NCBI GenBank assembly: GCA_017591395.1
Contig: WEDG01007166.1
Location: 1-64,000 of the forward strand
Origin: Schistocephalus solidus
Lineage: Eukaryota > Platyhelminthes > Cestoda > Diphyllobothriidea > Diphyllobothriidae
DNA length: 64,000 nt
Reading direction: 5' to 3'
Part shown: piece after piece, positions 1 through 10,640 of the stretch
Numbering within the stretch: the first letter of the stretch is position 1
How the letters are laid out: each line of letters starts with the position of its first letter
The notes under the pieces: generated by a model
The model's input: the letters and a program-made list of their open reading frames with translations, nothing else
What the model was told of the DNA's origin: nothing
Databases searched by the model: none
Made by a program: the position numbers and the translations under genes

Positions 1-38
1 GCAAGTTGAAGAATTAGACTTACAAGCATCTGCTGTAC

Positions 39-767
<729 letters not shown>

Positions 768-1475
768 TAAACGGGCCACGTGGTAGATGCGTTGGACCAA
801 CACGGGAGCCACATTAGGGCACGGCAGGCGTTATTCGGGTGTGGTGGCACGCCTTGGGACGGCTAGGGCTTAGGGGACCCAGCCGCGCCAGCCAACTGCG
901 TCCTCTTCTGCCTCCGGTCTTCTTGACTCTGTCTTGACACCGGGTTCAGGTGGGGGAGGAGGAGAGAGTGCGGTAGCTGCAACGCAAGGCTACTATCACT
1001 TAAAACTAATTCACGCGCAAGTCACCGTCCCTGCACCACCCTTCCATGGAGCATACGGTGGACATCGTCGGACTTCGACGGTCGAACTGTCGTGTGCCTA
1101 TATGGGCCACGTGGTAGATGCGTTGGACCAACACGGGGGCCACATCAAGGCACGGCATGCGTTATTCGGGTTACGCTCTGCTAACAAATGCCGAACATGG
1201 GAGGTGTGGTGGCACGCCTAGGGGCGGCTAGGACTTAGGGGACCCAGCCGCGCCAGCCACCTGCGTCCTCTCCCGCCTCCGGTTTTCTTGACTCTGTCTT
1301 GACACCGGGTTCAGGTGGGGGAGGAGGAGAGAGTGCGGTAGATGCAGCGCAAGTCTACTATCACTTTAAACTAAATCACGCGCAAGTCACCGTCCCTGCT
1401 CAACTTTCCCATGAGCATACGGTGGACATCGTCGGACTACGACGGTCGAACTGTCGTGTGTGTCGTATACTTTAT
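768..1475 (+). repeat. Tandem pair of R2 repeats (RTE 3'-UTR relatives)
   Basis: Two head-to-tail units, roughly 768-1103 and 1104-1475. Each starts near gggccacgtggtagatgcg and ends at the shared 3' sequence tggacatcgtcgga followed by gacggtcgaactgtcg. The 3' half (from ctccggtcttcttgactctg through the purine-rich gtgggggaggaggagagag block to the end) matches the 3' UTR of the RTE copies elsewhere. The 5' half differs and matches 25.36-25.72 kb on the minus strand. Short open frames in both units are by-products of the repeat, not genes. Confidence 0.8.
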
Positions 1476-2887
1476 ACCACATCAGGGAGCGTGCCGTAAA
1501 GGCCACACAGATAAGGGGCCGTTGCAGTCTAACTTTCAGTCCTTATACGGTCCGAGTCATCCCGTTAGTTAGCAGCCTTCCAATTCATGTCGTAGCCTCG
1601 TAATGGATTCCAGTGTAAAACACTTATAATCCCGGGACATGCACTAATTTGTCGTTCTCATTCTCCCTTCCATCTCTCTAACAACAGACGACTCTTTCAA
1701 ACTGTCAACAAGTCGGTGATTCGAATCAGGATTGCCATCTTAAGCATGTTCTAGTAAAAAGTCGTTTTCTTACGGCATTAAAATCTGCGGTCCCTCTCCT
1801 GTGGTGAACTCTAAAACTGACATCATGAGCACAATTGTCATTGGCATTGAGGATTATTCAAAACCACGATGGGTCATTCTGCCTTCCATAGACGCATTCT
1901 GGTTGGAAGAAGACTGTGTTTTGCATATCACAGATGCCAGGCGAAACACAATTATGAAGAATCTATTTACGACATCGCTGGCTGAGGGTTATTGGCTTTT
2001 GTATTAGACAACAGTCTGCTTGACCGCGTAGCTGCTAAAAACACACCGTCGTGTTTACAACTGAGTGAATGAACCCACAAACAATAAATTATGCCACGAA
2101 ATTGTATTAACATACTAGTGGTTAACCTATCGAGTTGAAAAATGTTCCATTCGCTCAAGTTGCCTCGAGTCTTATCTACGGCGCTCTGTCGGCGTTATTT
2201 CATTTTGATAAAAACACTTATCTTCAAATAAATGTAGATGATAAAGGCAGATCCCTCAGTTCAAAGTGCGCGATTCTCTAGGGAAAAAAATGTAGACTAC
2301 GTTTTGCTTTGTGGGAAAGACTCCGCAGTAACATTCCGGTAGGCCACTCCAATGTCTTTTATTTTTATAGCAGCTATGCAATGCATTCTAGATCGTACGT
2401 TCACTCACCTTCAATATTCCGAATTGCGGCAGTTTCGTCAAGGTAAACACCCGATTGCCATGAATGGCTCAACCAAGTCATCTGTTTCCTATGCTACTTA
2501 AGTTTAAAACAATAACGGTATACTTGCTGTCGACATGTACCAAACGAATTAATATCATGTTCTTCGCCAGTCCATCAAGCCTGATATCTAACGAGCACGC
2601 TCTGCAGCAGTTGTGTTGGAGGAGGCTGTAATCGGCTAAAGCTATCACTCATTCCATTCATCTATAATACTAGATTAATTGTTGTGAAGTTAGTACGCGG
2701 CACTTCAAAAGTTCATTGAAGACACATGGTTAATTATGAGTGAGGTTAATTCGTCGTAGACTTTTGCGCCTAAAACGTATCCACTGTTCTTAAGTTCCCT
2801 ACATGTCTCATACCTTTCACGTAAGGCCGTCCAGAAGGAAGCCACTTCAATACAAATAGCATAAAAAGGAGAGATGTTGAAAAGAGA
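1476..2887. other. Unassigned stretch
   Basis: Mixed-composition DNA with only short open frames (68 codons or fewer) lacking recognisable domains. Nothing supportable as a gene or a known repeat. Confidence 0.6.
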
Positions 2888-3160
<273 letters not shown>

Positions 3161-4270
3161 GAGAGAAGGAGCATAATCTGCCAAAGCCTGAGAAATCCGC
3201 ACTATACGGAGTAGTTTTTACGCTTGGCTTATCGATGAGTGCGTGGTCCGTTCACGATGTGGGCCCCCATTACGTCAGACACGTGCATCGCTTCCACTCG
3301 CATGCTCTACCTTCCCCCGTTCCTTCCCCACCTCCACTCACAAGGGCCACATCCTTCCCCATCCCTTCTCACTGCCACCCCGCCTCAGCCTCAGCCGTGT
3401 CCAGTGACCCTAAGGTCGGAACTGCTTAGTATTTCACGCGGACCTCCTTCATGAACACGCCTCCATTAGCCATATTATCAGTTAGTATCAGAAGCGCCTT
3501 GACAAGTCAGATTCAATAATCCCCCCCCCCGCTCCCCTCCGTCCTGATCGGATCAGGTGACGCGTGAATATGAGATCTACTGAAGGATGATGATGAAGTC
3601 TCCTGCGCACACCAGGGGATCAGACACGCGCAATGCTGTCATCGTCCTGCGTCTGCCCACGAGCAACTCAAATGACATTTCGGCTACCAGTCCATCCTGT
3701 CCTCTCCCCCCCCCCCCTCGAGCCATAATCGGATTTAAACGGGAACACGAATTTGTATACGAGAACGGTGGGATCGGCCCTAGGGTGGAGCGGATTTCAA
3801 GATGGACATATTTAATTACCTCTACTGTATCCTATCTGGATTGCGGGTAGATGTTAGTCTCTTGAGATGATCGAAGTATGGATCCTGAAAAGGATACATT
3901 GCCTATAGTGACATCGGTAACTAGGCCAAGCAAGTCTAAAGATTGTATGACCCAAAGAGCGGTCCATATGATCTAAAACGTCAGGAGTCAGCGTTGGTTA
4001 GTAGGTAAGCTTATAAATACAGCTCTAAAATTTGGTTCTGTCAGCTTTGCAAAGGTACAGCAAAGCTGGTATTTCCTTTTTATGCGGAGAAATCAGCCTA
4101 GCTACCGGGAATGCAATTGAATCGTACATGAAAAATTGATGTTCCTTCCGGTGCGATGGCTGATCGCTATGGAACTGCCTATGAGAGCTCTAGATTGAGA
4201 ATGTCGGTGAACCTCTTCCACCATAGTTAATATTCCAGAGCACAACTAACGGAATGACACACTGTTGGCT
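3161..4270. other. Unassigned stretch with two poly-C runs
   Basis: Contains C-runs near 3521-3531 and 3709-3718 but no recognisable gene or repeat. Confidence 0.55.
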
Positions 4271-4274
4271 AAAT

Positions 4275-4510
4275 GTTAAGGCGTTGAATGTTGTCTCAAC
4301 GATCAAGGAATCCAGGTTCGATTTGTAGATCATGTAAACCGGTGGTTGTGTGCGACTGGCTGAAGACGGTCATTCCAGTCTTCCTTGTCTTTGTTGGCCA
4401 TACTTCCAGCTGGTGAGGGCTTGAAGGGACAAAAGAGCATTTTGTTTTAGAATATACAGGCGCAGCAGGACGAGCATGTCCCGTAAGCTCATCAGTGGGC
4501 ACTCTCCAAC
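4275..4510 (+). repeat. Degenerate SINE2 copy
   Basis: A weak B-box (ccaggttcgatttgtagatc) is followed by the SINE2 body motif gcgactggctgaagacggtc, then cattccagtcttccttgtct, ending in a block that contains catgtcccgtaagctcatcag. The same order occurs at 37.55-37.80 kb (gactggctgatgacggctaa ... catgtcccgtaacttgatca). The promoter end is poorly preserved. Confidence 0.65.
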
Positions 4511-4614
4511 TATACAAGAGACTAACAGAGCATCAAGTTCTCTCGCTCTCTCATCACCATCGCGAAATCCTGATAAGACCGCGTCTAGGGAACTGACGAT
4601 GAAATTGGAGCACG

Positions 4615-4705
4615 TGCGAAAAAGTTGGCGGTCATGTTTGGACTCGAACCCATGACAACAAGGATAATGCTTGTTTACAGCCAGCTACAAGGCCCCAACA
4701 GGAGC
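4615..4705 (-). repeat. tRNA-like SINE head, degenerate
   Basis: Read on the minus strand, it starts ggggccttgtagctggctgt and ends with a good B-box (atgggttcgagtccaaacat). The D-arm is eroded. It resembles the SINE1 head (ggcctcgtaggtcagttgg ... ggttcgaatcc) more than any real tRNA, and no clean acceptor stem forms. Confidence 0.5.
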
Positions 4706-4755
4706 GTTGAATTTGATCGCATTTGGGGCAAGTTACTCGCCAAGCCTTCTGCAAC

Positions 4756-4768
4756 TTATTAAATCAAC

Positions 4769-4816
<48 letters not shown>

Positions 4817-4826
4817 ATCAACCATT
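4756..4826. repeat. (ATT)n microsatellite between two 17-bp copies
   Basis: The 17-base sequence ttattaaatcaaccatt occurs at 4756-4772 and again at 4810-4826, with pure ATT repeats between. It lies just left of the insertion point of RTE-1. Confidence 0.85.
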
Positions 4827-4841
4827 TCTGATATAGTTATA

Positions 4842-4850
4842 TGACTGTCC
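4842..4850 (+). repeat. Left target-site duplication of RTE-1
   Basis: TGACTGTCC, repeated exactly at 9157-9165 on the far side of RTE-1. This fixes both ends of that element. Confidence 0.8.
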
Positions 4851-5255
4851 TACGAGGACATGCACACCCTCCTGGCGACTCTGCCAAAGGCGGACAAATT
4901 GATTTTCCTTGGTGAATTTAACGCACGCATCGGGGCAGACCGCGCTGCCTGGCAAGGAGAGCTGGATCCCTACGGTCTAGGTGGCTGCAACGATAACAGC
5001 CTCGTCCTTCTGCGAACCTGTGCGGAACCCTGTCTCCTGCTGACAAACACCTTCTTCGCCTTCCGACGCGGGAGAAGGCCACGTGGATGCACCCTCGGTC
5101 GCGGCGCTGGCAGTTGCTGGACTATTTTCGGAGGCGAGATTGACAGGACGTGCTGGTGACCAAGGCGAAATGCGATGGCGATGGTTGGACGGATCACTTC
5201 CTCGTCATCGCCAAAATGAGGCTCCGACTTCAAACCCGATGAAGGCCCCAAGGTA
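4851..5255 (+). pseudogene. RTE-1 endonuclease domain, C-terminal part
   Basis: In the element this domain nicks target DNA to start reverse transcription. Visible are the motif [16 protein letters not shown] (most family members have GDFNA, so here the Asp is Glu), then [19 protein letters not shown], and near the end the GWTDHFLV motif in a shifted frame (around 5200). The N-terminal half with the first catalytic residues is absent because the copy is 5'-truncated. At least one frameshift lies near 5150. Confidence 0.75.
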
Positions 5256-5284
5256 AGTGACGACCAGGTAAGCTAAATATTATT

Positions 5285-7134
5285 TTGTTAAATTTGCCTG
5301 CTCACTGTTTTAAGTTCAGCAACCAAATAACCCAAAAACTGGAGGAACTGCATGCTTCAGACGACAACGCCATCATAGAGACACGATGGTATGATGCGGA
5401 ACGTCATCCAGTCCACCGCCCTCATAGTCCACGGACGCGCATGACGTCAACGCCAGGACTGGTTTGAAGACAAGGATGCCAACATCAGCAAATTACTCGC
5501 GGAGAAGAATCGACTACACAAAGCGTACATGGACCTTCGGACTGATGCCACCAAAGCAGCCTTCTTCAGATGCCACTGCCTTGTACAACAACGGCTGTGG
5601 AGACGCAAGACACTTGGATGATCCGAAAGGCTGGGTAAATCCAAGGGTAAGTGGACCACAACGAAATAAAATAATTATTAAAAGCCATCAAGGCCATCTA
5701 GGCTGCCGTATCAAGGGAAATGCACCGTTGGTCAGCTCTGAAGACACAACACTTCTGACAGATAAATCGCAAATTCTGAAACGCCGGACGGAGCACGTCA
5801 GAAGTGTCCTCAATTGCTCATCAGCCATCTCCGATGCTGCCATTGACCGGCTCCCTCAAGTTGACACGAACAATGACCTGGATTTGCCGCCTTCCCTACC
5901 AGAAACCACCCGAGCCATGCAACAGAGTTCCAGCGGGAAAGCACCGGGATCCGATGCAATCCTGCCGGAAGTCTACAACACGCGGACCCCGGCTGACGGT
6001 GGAACTCAAAACACTATTCCAGGAGATGTCGCACCAAGGAAAAGTTCCTAAAGGCTGCAAATACGTAACCATTGCCACTCTCTACAAGTGGGAGGGGAAC
6101 CGGCAACTCTGCAATAACCACAGAGGCATCTCGTTGCTCAACATCGCCAGGAAGATCTTCGCCCGTATCCTTGTCAATCGTCTGAACGGTCACCTAGAGC
6201 TCCCGGAAAGCCAAGGTGGCTTCCGACAACACAGCGGAACAACCGACATAACCTTCGTCACCCACCAGCTACTAGAGAAGTGCCAGGAGATGCGAACCCA
6301 CCTCTACACTGCCTTCGTGGATCTGACGAAAGCCTGTAACACGGTGAATCGCAAAGGACTTTGGAAAGTCATGCATAAATTTTGCTGTCCCGAGCGGTTC
6401 ACGCACATGGTGCGTCAGCTTCATGACGGGATGACGGCGCGAGTAATCGAAAACGGGACGGTATCCGAATCATTCGCAGTGACCAACGGAGTGAAGCAGG
6501 GCTGCGTAATGGCCCCCACCCTCTTCGATCTCATGTTCTCTGATATGCTGATAGACGCCTACCGTGATGAGCGCCCTGGGATCCGTATCGCCTACAGAAC
6601 TCACGGACACCTTCTCAACAGTCGGCGTATGCAGGCTTCAACGCGAGTGTCTAGGACTACAGTCCATTACTTGCTCTTCGCGGACGACGGCGCCCTTAAC
6701 ACCGTGACGCAGGAGGACATGCAAAGGAGCATGGACCTCGTCGCCGCAGCCTGCACCAATTTTGTATTGACAATAAATACAGCCAAAACGGTGGTCGTGC
6801 ACCAACCACCACCCAGTGCGAAATACAATGCTCCCCGAATCAATGTCAACCGCGCTCAAATCAAACATGTGGAAAACTTTGCTTATCTGGGAAGCACGCT
6901 GTCACGCAACACGAGAATCGATGACGAGGTTGCCATCGAATCTCCAAAGCTAGTCAGGCCTTCGACCGGCTGCAGGCCTCCGTGTGGAATCGCCACTGTA
7001 TTCACCTAAACACCAAACTGAAGATGTACAAGGCCGTCGTCTTAACGACACTTCTTTACGGAGCGTAGACCTGGACCGTCTACTCTAACCAAGCCAGGAA
7101 GCTGAATCACTTCCATCTCAGCTGCCTCCGCAGA
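5285..7134 (+). pseudogene. RTE-1 linker and reverse transcriptase
   Basis: The linker starts at LNLPAHCFKFSNQITQKLEE (5285 on) and continues in shifted frames through a basic region to about 5800. The reverse transcriptase lies mainly at 5990-7009. Motifs seen in order are CNNHRGISLLNIARKIFARI, GFRQHSGTTDITFVTHQLLE, AFVDLTKACNTVNR (motif A, with Asp present), TNGVKQGCVMAPTLF (motif B), LLFADDGALNTV (motif C) and [18 protein letters not shown] frameshift near 5990 joins the true frame, and a second near 6930 ends it. The region from 7021 encodes a [17 protein letters not shown] stretch after an in-frame stop. The core catalytic motifs survive but the frame does not. Confidence 0.85.
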
Positions 7135-7432
7135 CGTGGGCTTTTGAAAATGAGCCGCCATCTTTTCTGCTCTCCATTCTCCATCCTCTTATATATACGT
7201 TGATTGGCCTAGTTCACACATTACATACTGTATTTTAACCCTATTTGTTTATTCGAACAACAAAAATGAGGTAATCAGCGCACGACGCTGGCACCATTTT
7301 GAAGGAAGTCCAAATTGATCAATATTTTGAGACGCATTCAAGGACGATTCTGCACGGTGATTGGAGGACCTTTTTTGCTGAAATTTTTGGAATTTTTCTT
7401 TCAAAATAAAGCGTAGCTCTCTCTCTCTCTCT
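7135..7432. mobile_element. 298-bp insert in RTE-1 with AATAAA and CT tail
   Basis: Sequence foreign to the RTE interrupts the conserved stretch CCTCCGCAGA/ATACTGAAGC, with only GA doubled at the junctions. It begins cgtgggcttttgaaaatgag and ends tcaaaataaagcgtagctct followed by CT repeats. A poly(A)-signal-like AATAAA followed by a dinucleotide tail would suit a short retroposon (SINE or processed transcript), but no A/B box is obvious. Its identity is unknown. Confidence 0.65.
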
Positions 7433-8558
7433 GAATACTGAAGCTGAGATGGCAAGACTGGATCCCGGACACGGAAGTCCTGGAGTGGACCGCAATCCTC
7501 AGCATCCACGCTGTGGTGAGGCAGGTACAACTGCGATGGAGCGGCCACCTGGTGAGCGTGCACAACGGGCGACTACCCAAACGACTTTTCTACGGAGATG
7601 TCACTTAGGGTGCTCACCAACATGGGGGAAAAAACGACGCTACAAGGACACTTTGAAGAGATCGCTGCAGCAACTGCAAATCAACCCGGTGGCCTGGGAG
7701 GACCTCGCCCAGGATAGACCGTTCTGGAGAAAATCTGTTAAGACTGGTGCAGCAATTCAACAACAATCCCGCAGCATCCACTTCTATCACACCTGCCCCA
7801 AACCCCATGACCACGAACACCCCAAACCACTGATAAGAACTTCATTGATGCCCCGACGCCCACGATCACCGACACCTTCCTCGCTCCCCCACCCCTTGTG
7901 CCGATTACGGTGACTAACACCACTTGCCCCACTCCTGCCCCCTCAGTAGCCACCGCCGACTTCCTGCCACCTGCTTCCTCCAACCCCACTACCGCCCCCA
8001 GTACCGAGCGATGGTGATTCAGTACTAAACTGTCGTCATTGCGATCGCACATTCACCCCACACATCGGCCTGGTAGGTCACTTTCGAATCCATCGCAGAG
8101 CCTGGCCAACTAGCGCCTGGAGCACCAACGCACAGCAGAGACCACCATCTCCTATGCCCTCACTGCCTAAGCGTATTCACTCATCGCATGGGCCTGCTCG
8201 GTCACATGCGCATCTAGGACAGCGGAATCCACCCCGATGCCAACACATCTAACACGTCTTATACACCCATCAACACTACCCACAGTCCTTCCATGAGCCC
8301 GACTAGTAGGACCAGGAGCACAACCCCCGCAGACTCATCACCTCCCGGCCTACCTGTCCTCATTGTCATCGCACATGCACATCACGCATCGGCCTGGTCG
8401 GTCACTTGCGAATCAATCGCACAGAGAACGGTGAACCAGTTCCAGGAGCACCAACATATACCCATCGCACCCGACTCCACTGTCTGCACTGCCCACGCAC
8501 ATTTACGCACCGCATGGGTTTATTAGGTCATAGGCGTCTCCATGGAAACCTGCGGTAG
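7433..8558 (+). pseudogene. RTE-1 C-terminal region with C2H2 zinc fingers
   Basis: Resumes at the same codon where 7134 broke off. First comes the conserved RTE tail ([16 protein letters not shown] in shifted frames, then [13 protein letters not shown] and RLPKRLFYGD), then a Pro/Thr-rich linker (about 7740-8020). C2H2 fingers follow at about 8020-8555: LNCRHCDRTFTPHIGLVGHF, a damaged second, and HCPRTFTHRMGLLGHRRLH near the end. Stop at 8556. Several frame breaks. Such a finger array is not part of the usual RTE protein; nucleic-acid binding is an inference. Confidence 0.7.
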
Positions 8559-8689
8559 AACACCGCCGGCTATACCACAACACTATATCTCTCCTCATCA
8601 GTCTCTGCATCTCACATGATCACACACAACACCACACAAAAAAATGCATATCTGATTGAGAGGAATGTATGATCTCCGGCTCCTTTTCC

Positions 8690-9156
8690 ATGTAGCTCAT
8701 CTGCTGTAGGTGTGATCTGAGCTCACGAATATAATGGTGAGCTAAAAGCCGTGGCTTGGAAGGTTGCCAACTGACGGGAACACTCAGACTGCATGGTCAG
8801 CTCAGTTTGTTTTTTGTGTGGAGTTGCTAACTGGTGGACTGAGAGTTGGGCTGCAATGGATCCTTCTTAGTGTGGCCTTTGTGGCACTCCCAATCCGTGG
8901 GATCCGAGTCAGGTGCCGCGGCACGCTCAGGGGCGGCTCCAGCCACGCCATTTACCTGTGCCCCCTCATACCTCCGGTCTTCTTGACTTTGTCATGACAC
9001 CGGGCTCATGTGGGGGAGTAGGAGAGAGTGTTGGAGCTGCAGTGCAAGGCTACTATCGCTTAAAACTAATCTACGCGCATATCACCGTCCCTGCACCACA
9101 CTTCTGTGGAACATACGTGGACATCGTCGGATTGCGACAGTCGAACTTTCGTAATC
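8690..9156 (+). repeat. 3' UTR (R repeat) of RTE-1
   Basis: Starts near gctaaaagccgtggcttgga and contains the R landmarks in order: ggctgcaatggatccttctt, the gtgggatccgagtcaggtg block, cctccggtcttcttgact, the gtgggggagtaggagagag block, and the terminal cagtcgaactttcg. Only the second half-unit of R is clear; the first half-unit (8560-8690) is eroded. Confidence 0.8.
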
Positions 9157-9174
9157 TGACTGTCCAAATAGGAT

Positions 9175-9245
9175 ATCCTCAAGACGAGTTCGAGTTGGAA
9201 TCCCAAAAGTCAGTCAAATAAATTTCTCGTCTCAGCGACCGTGTC
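9175..9245 (+). repeat. Retroelement 3'-end remnant (PLE-like)
   Basis: Contains gttcgagttggaatcccaaa, then cagtcaaataaatttctcg and cagcgacc. The same order occurs at 16.39-16.46 kb (gttcgagtgagagtccgaaa ... ccaataaacttc ... cagcgatcgc) and on the minus strand at 59.16-59.24 kb. The motif resembles the end of the 20.5 kb PLE (ttgaaacgtcaggacaataa). The family assignment is tentative. Confidence 0.45.
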
Positions 9246-10090
9246 TACTTCCTCTCCTCCTACGCGGTCAATTTAGAATCCACGAGATGGTTACATGGCT
9301 CGCTGAATTAATAGGCGCATATTATTTTTAATAGAAGCTGCACTGGCCTCTGGGAACAAGTCATTCTGTCGACAAATGAACCCATGCAGAGGGCCCTCTT
9401 GCCGATGAATGGCAACATCAAGAATATTTAGCTTTTTGTGCACAACCACAGTAGCGGTTGCGAGCTGTCTCTACTCATCCAGAGCAACTACACGCGTGAT
9501 TCGTATTCCAAGACCCTGTAGATCATATGCGAAACGGTGAATATTCTCGGAATATAGGCAGCCAGATTACGACAGGTGAAGTTTGTTTACATAGATCTGC
9601 TGTTCTCTCAATTTGTGTTGGACAGTTTGTTTCTACGAAACTTGATCACAACGATACAACAGGCTAATTGATTACTTACAACCTGTATAATCCAGGCATT
9701 TTGAGCCCACTGGTCTGTGAGACAAATTAAACCTCTCGCCCATCATCATCTCCCACCCGTAAAGCCTGCAGCGTCTGGACCTTAGTCTTTCACTGGTTTC
9801 GGTTTCCTCCCTAACAATGATCTCATACTGAATTGTGCCACCGGAGCTTTTTCCTCAAACCACGCAGCATGGGTTCCAGTTACAATTACGGAATGAGTAT
9901 AACCAAGCCATAAATTGCCCTAATCATCTCTCTGTCGGTGCATACTGGCTGTTTTACGACTGGAAATCCACCGGTGAAAATGGGAAGCTTTTTGTTTATA
10001 CTGCATACAAGTCGCAACGTTTACCACCACTTCTATAGACTTTTTCGTTCCCAGTTTTTCGACTTTCCAGTGTATTGCTGATTCTATTCC
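9246..10090. other. Unassigned stretch
   Basis: No gene, RNA or repeat that I can recognise. Confidence 0.55.
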
Positions 10091-10094
10091 ATCA

Positions 10095-10640
10095 TTCGAT
10101 GGGGGAGTTTTTAGGTGACACTCAGGACAGGACAGGAGAAAAGGCACGCCTTGTAATACGGGTGGCTGTGCGTTAAATTCCAGGGAAACTACGGTTAAGT
10201 TGAGGTCAGTATTGATGTTAAGGGTAGATTTAGGACTAAAATAGGGCTGGGTAGGGTTAGGGTAGGACACTAGACTAGGTAACCTTGTTGAAATTTGGCG
10301 TGATACAATCTGTAGTACGCTGGGCACTCCTACTCATCTGCCCACTCATCCAACCAAACCAGATTTGTAGAAGGAATGCTGGGGATACGTTCTGTAAGGA
10401 TGACGTTTGTGGTCGCCTAGCTAGGACAAAGAAATAGGAACGCACCACCCACTTAAATTAGGCAGCCTTGCGATAAATTTGAGAAAGAGTAAATATTCCC
10501 GTGGCTTAACTCCAAGATAAACTGAACTGTAACCCTAAATCTAACGCCTACAGTTACTACGACCCCAACCCTTAACCCTAACTTTCACCTTAATCCCAAA
10601 TCTAATATCCCCGTAATTCGGCACAGAGCCACATGTATTG
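10095..10640. repeat. Two M elements, opposed telomere-like cores
   Basis: The left element (about 10095-10330) has the M head (acgggtggctgtgcgttaaa, ttccaggg) followed by a G-rich TTAGGG-like tract (ggtagggttagggtagg). The right element (about 10400-10640) starts aaggatgacgtttgtggtcg, passes the head cacccacttaaattaggcag, ccttgcgataaattt, and continues into the C-rich complement (cccttaaccctaactttcac). The family is described at 14145-14530. Confidence 0.65.

Larger units (their letters stand above)
4851..9156 (+). mobile_element. RTE-1: 5'-truncated RTE-like retrotransposon
   Basis: A 4.3 kb non-LTR retrotransposon copy bounded by the 9-bp duplication TGACTGTCC. It begins inside the endonuclease domain at tacgaggacatg, as expected for incomplete target-primed reverse transcription. 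It then runs through endonuclease end, linker, reverse transcriptase, C-terminal region and zinc fingers (stop at 8556-8558), and ends in an eroded R-type 3' UTR (about 8690-9156) whose last bases are gtcgaactttcgtaatc. A 298-bp foreign insert interrupts it at 7135-7432. The reading frame is broken in many places, so the copy is dead. Assignment to the RTE clade rests on endonuclease plus RT without an RNase H domain; a phylogeny would settle it. Confidence 0.85.
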
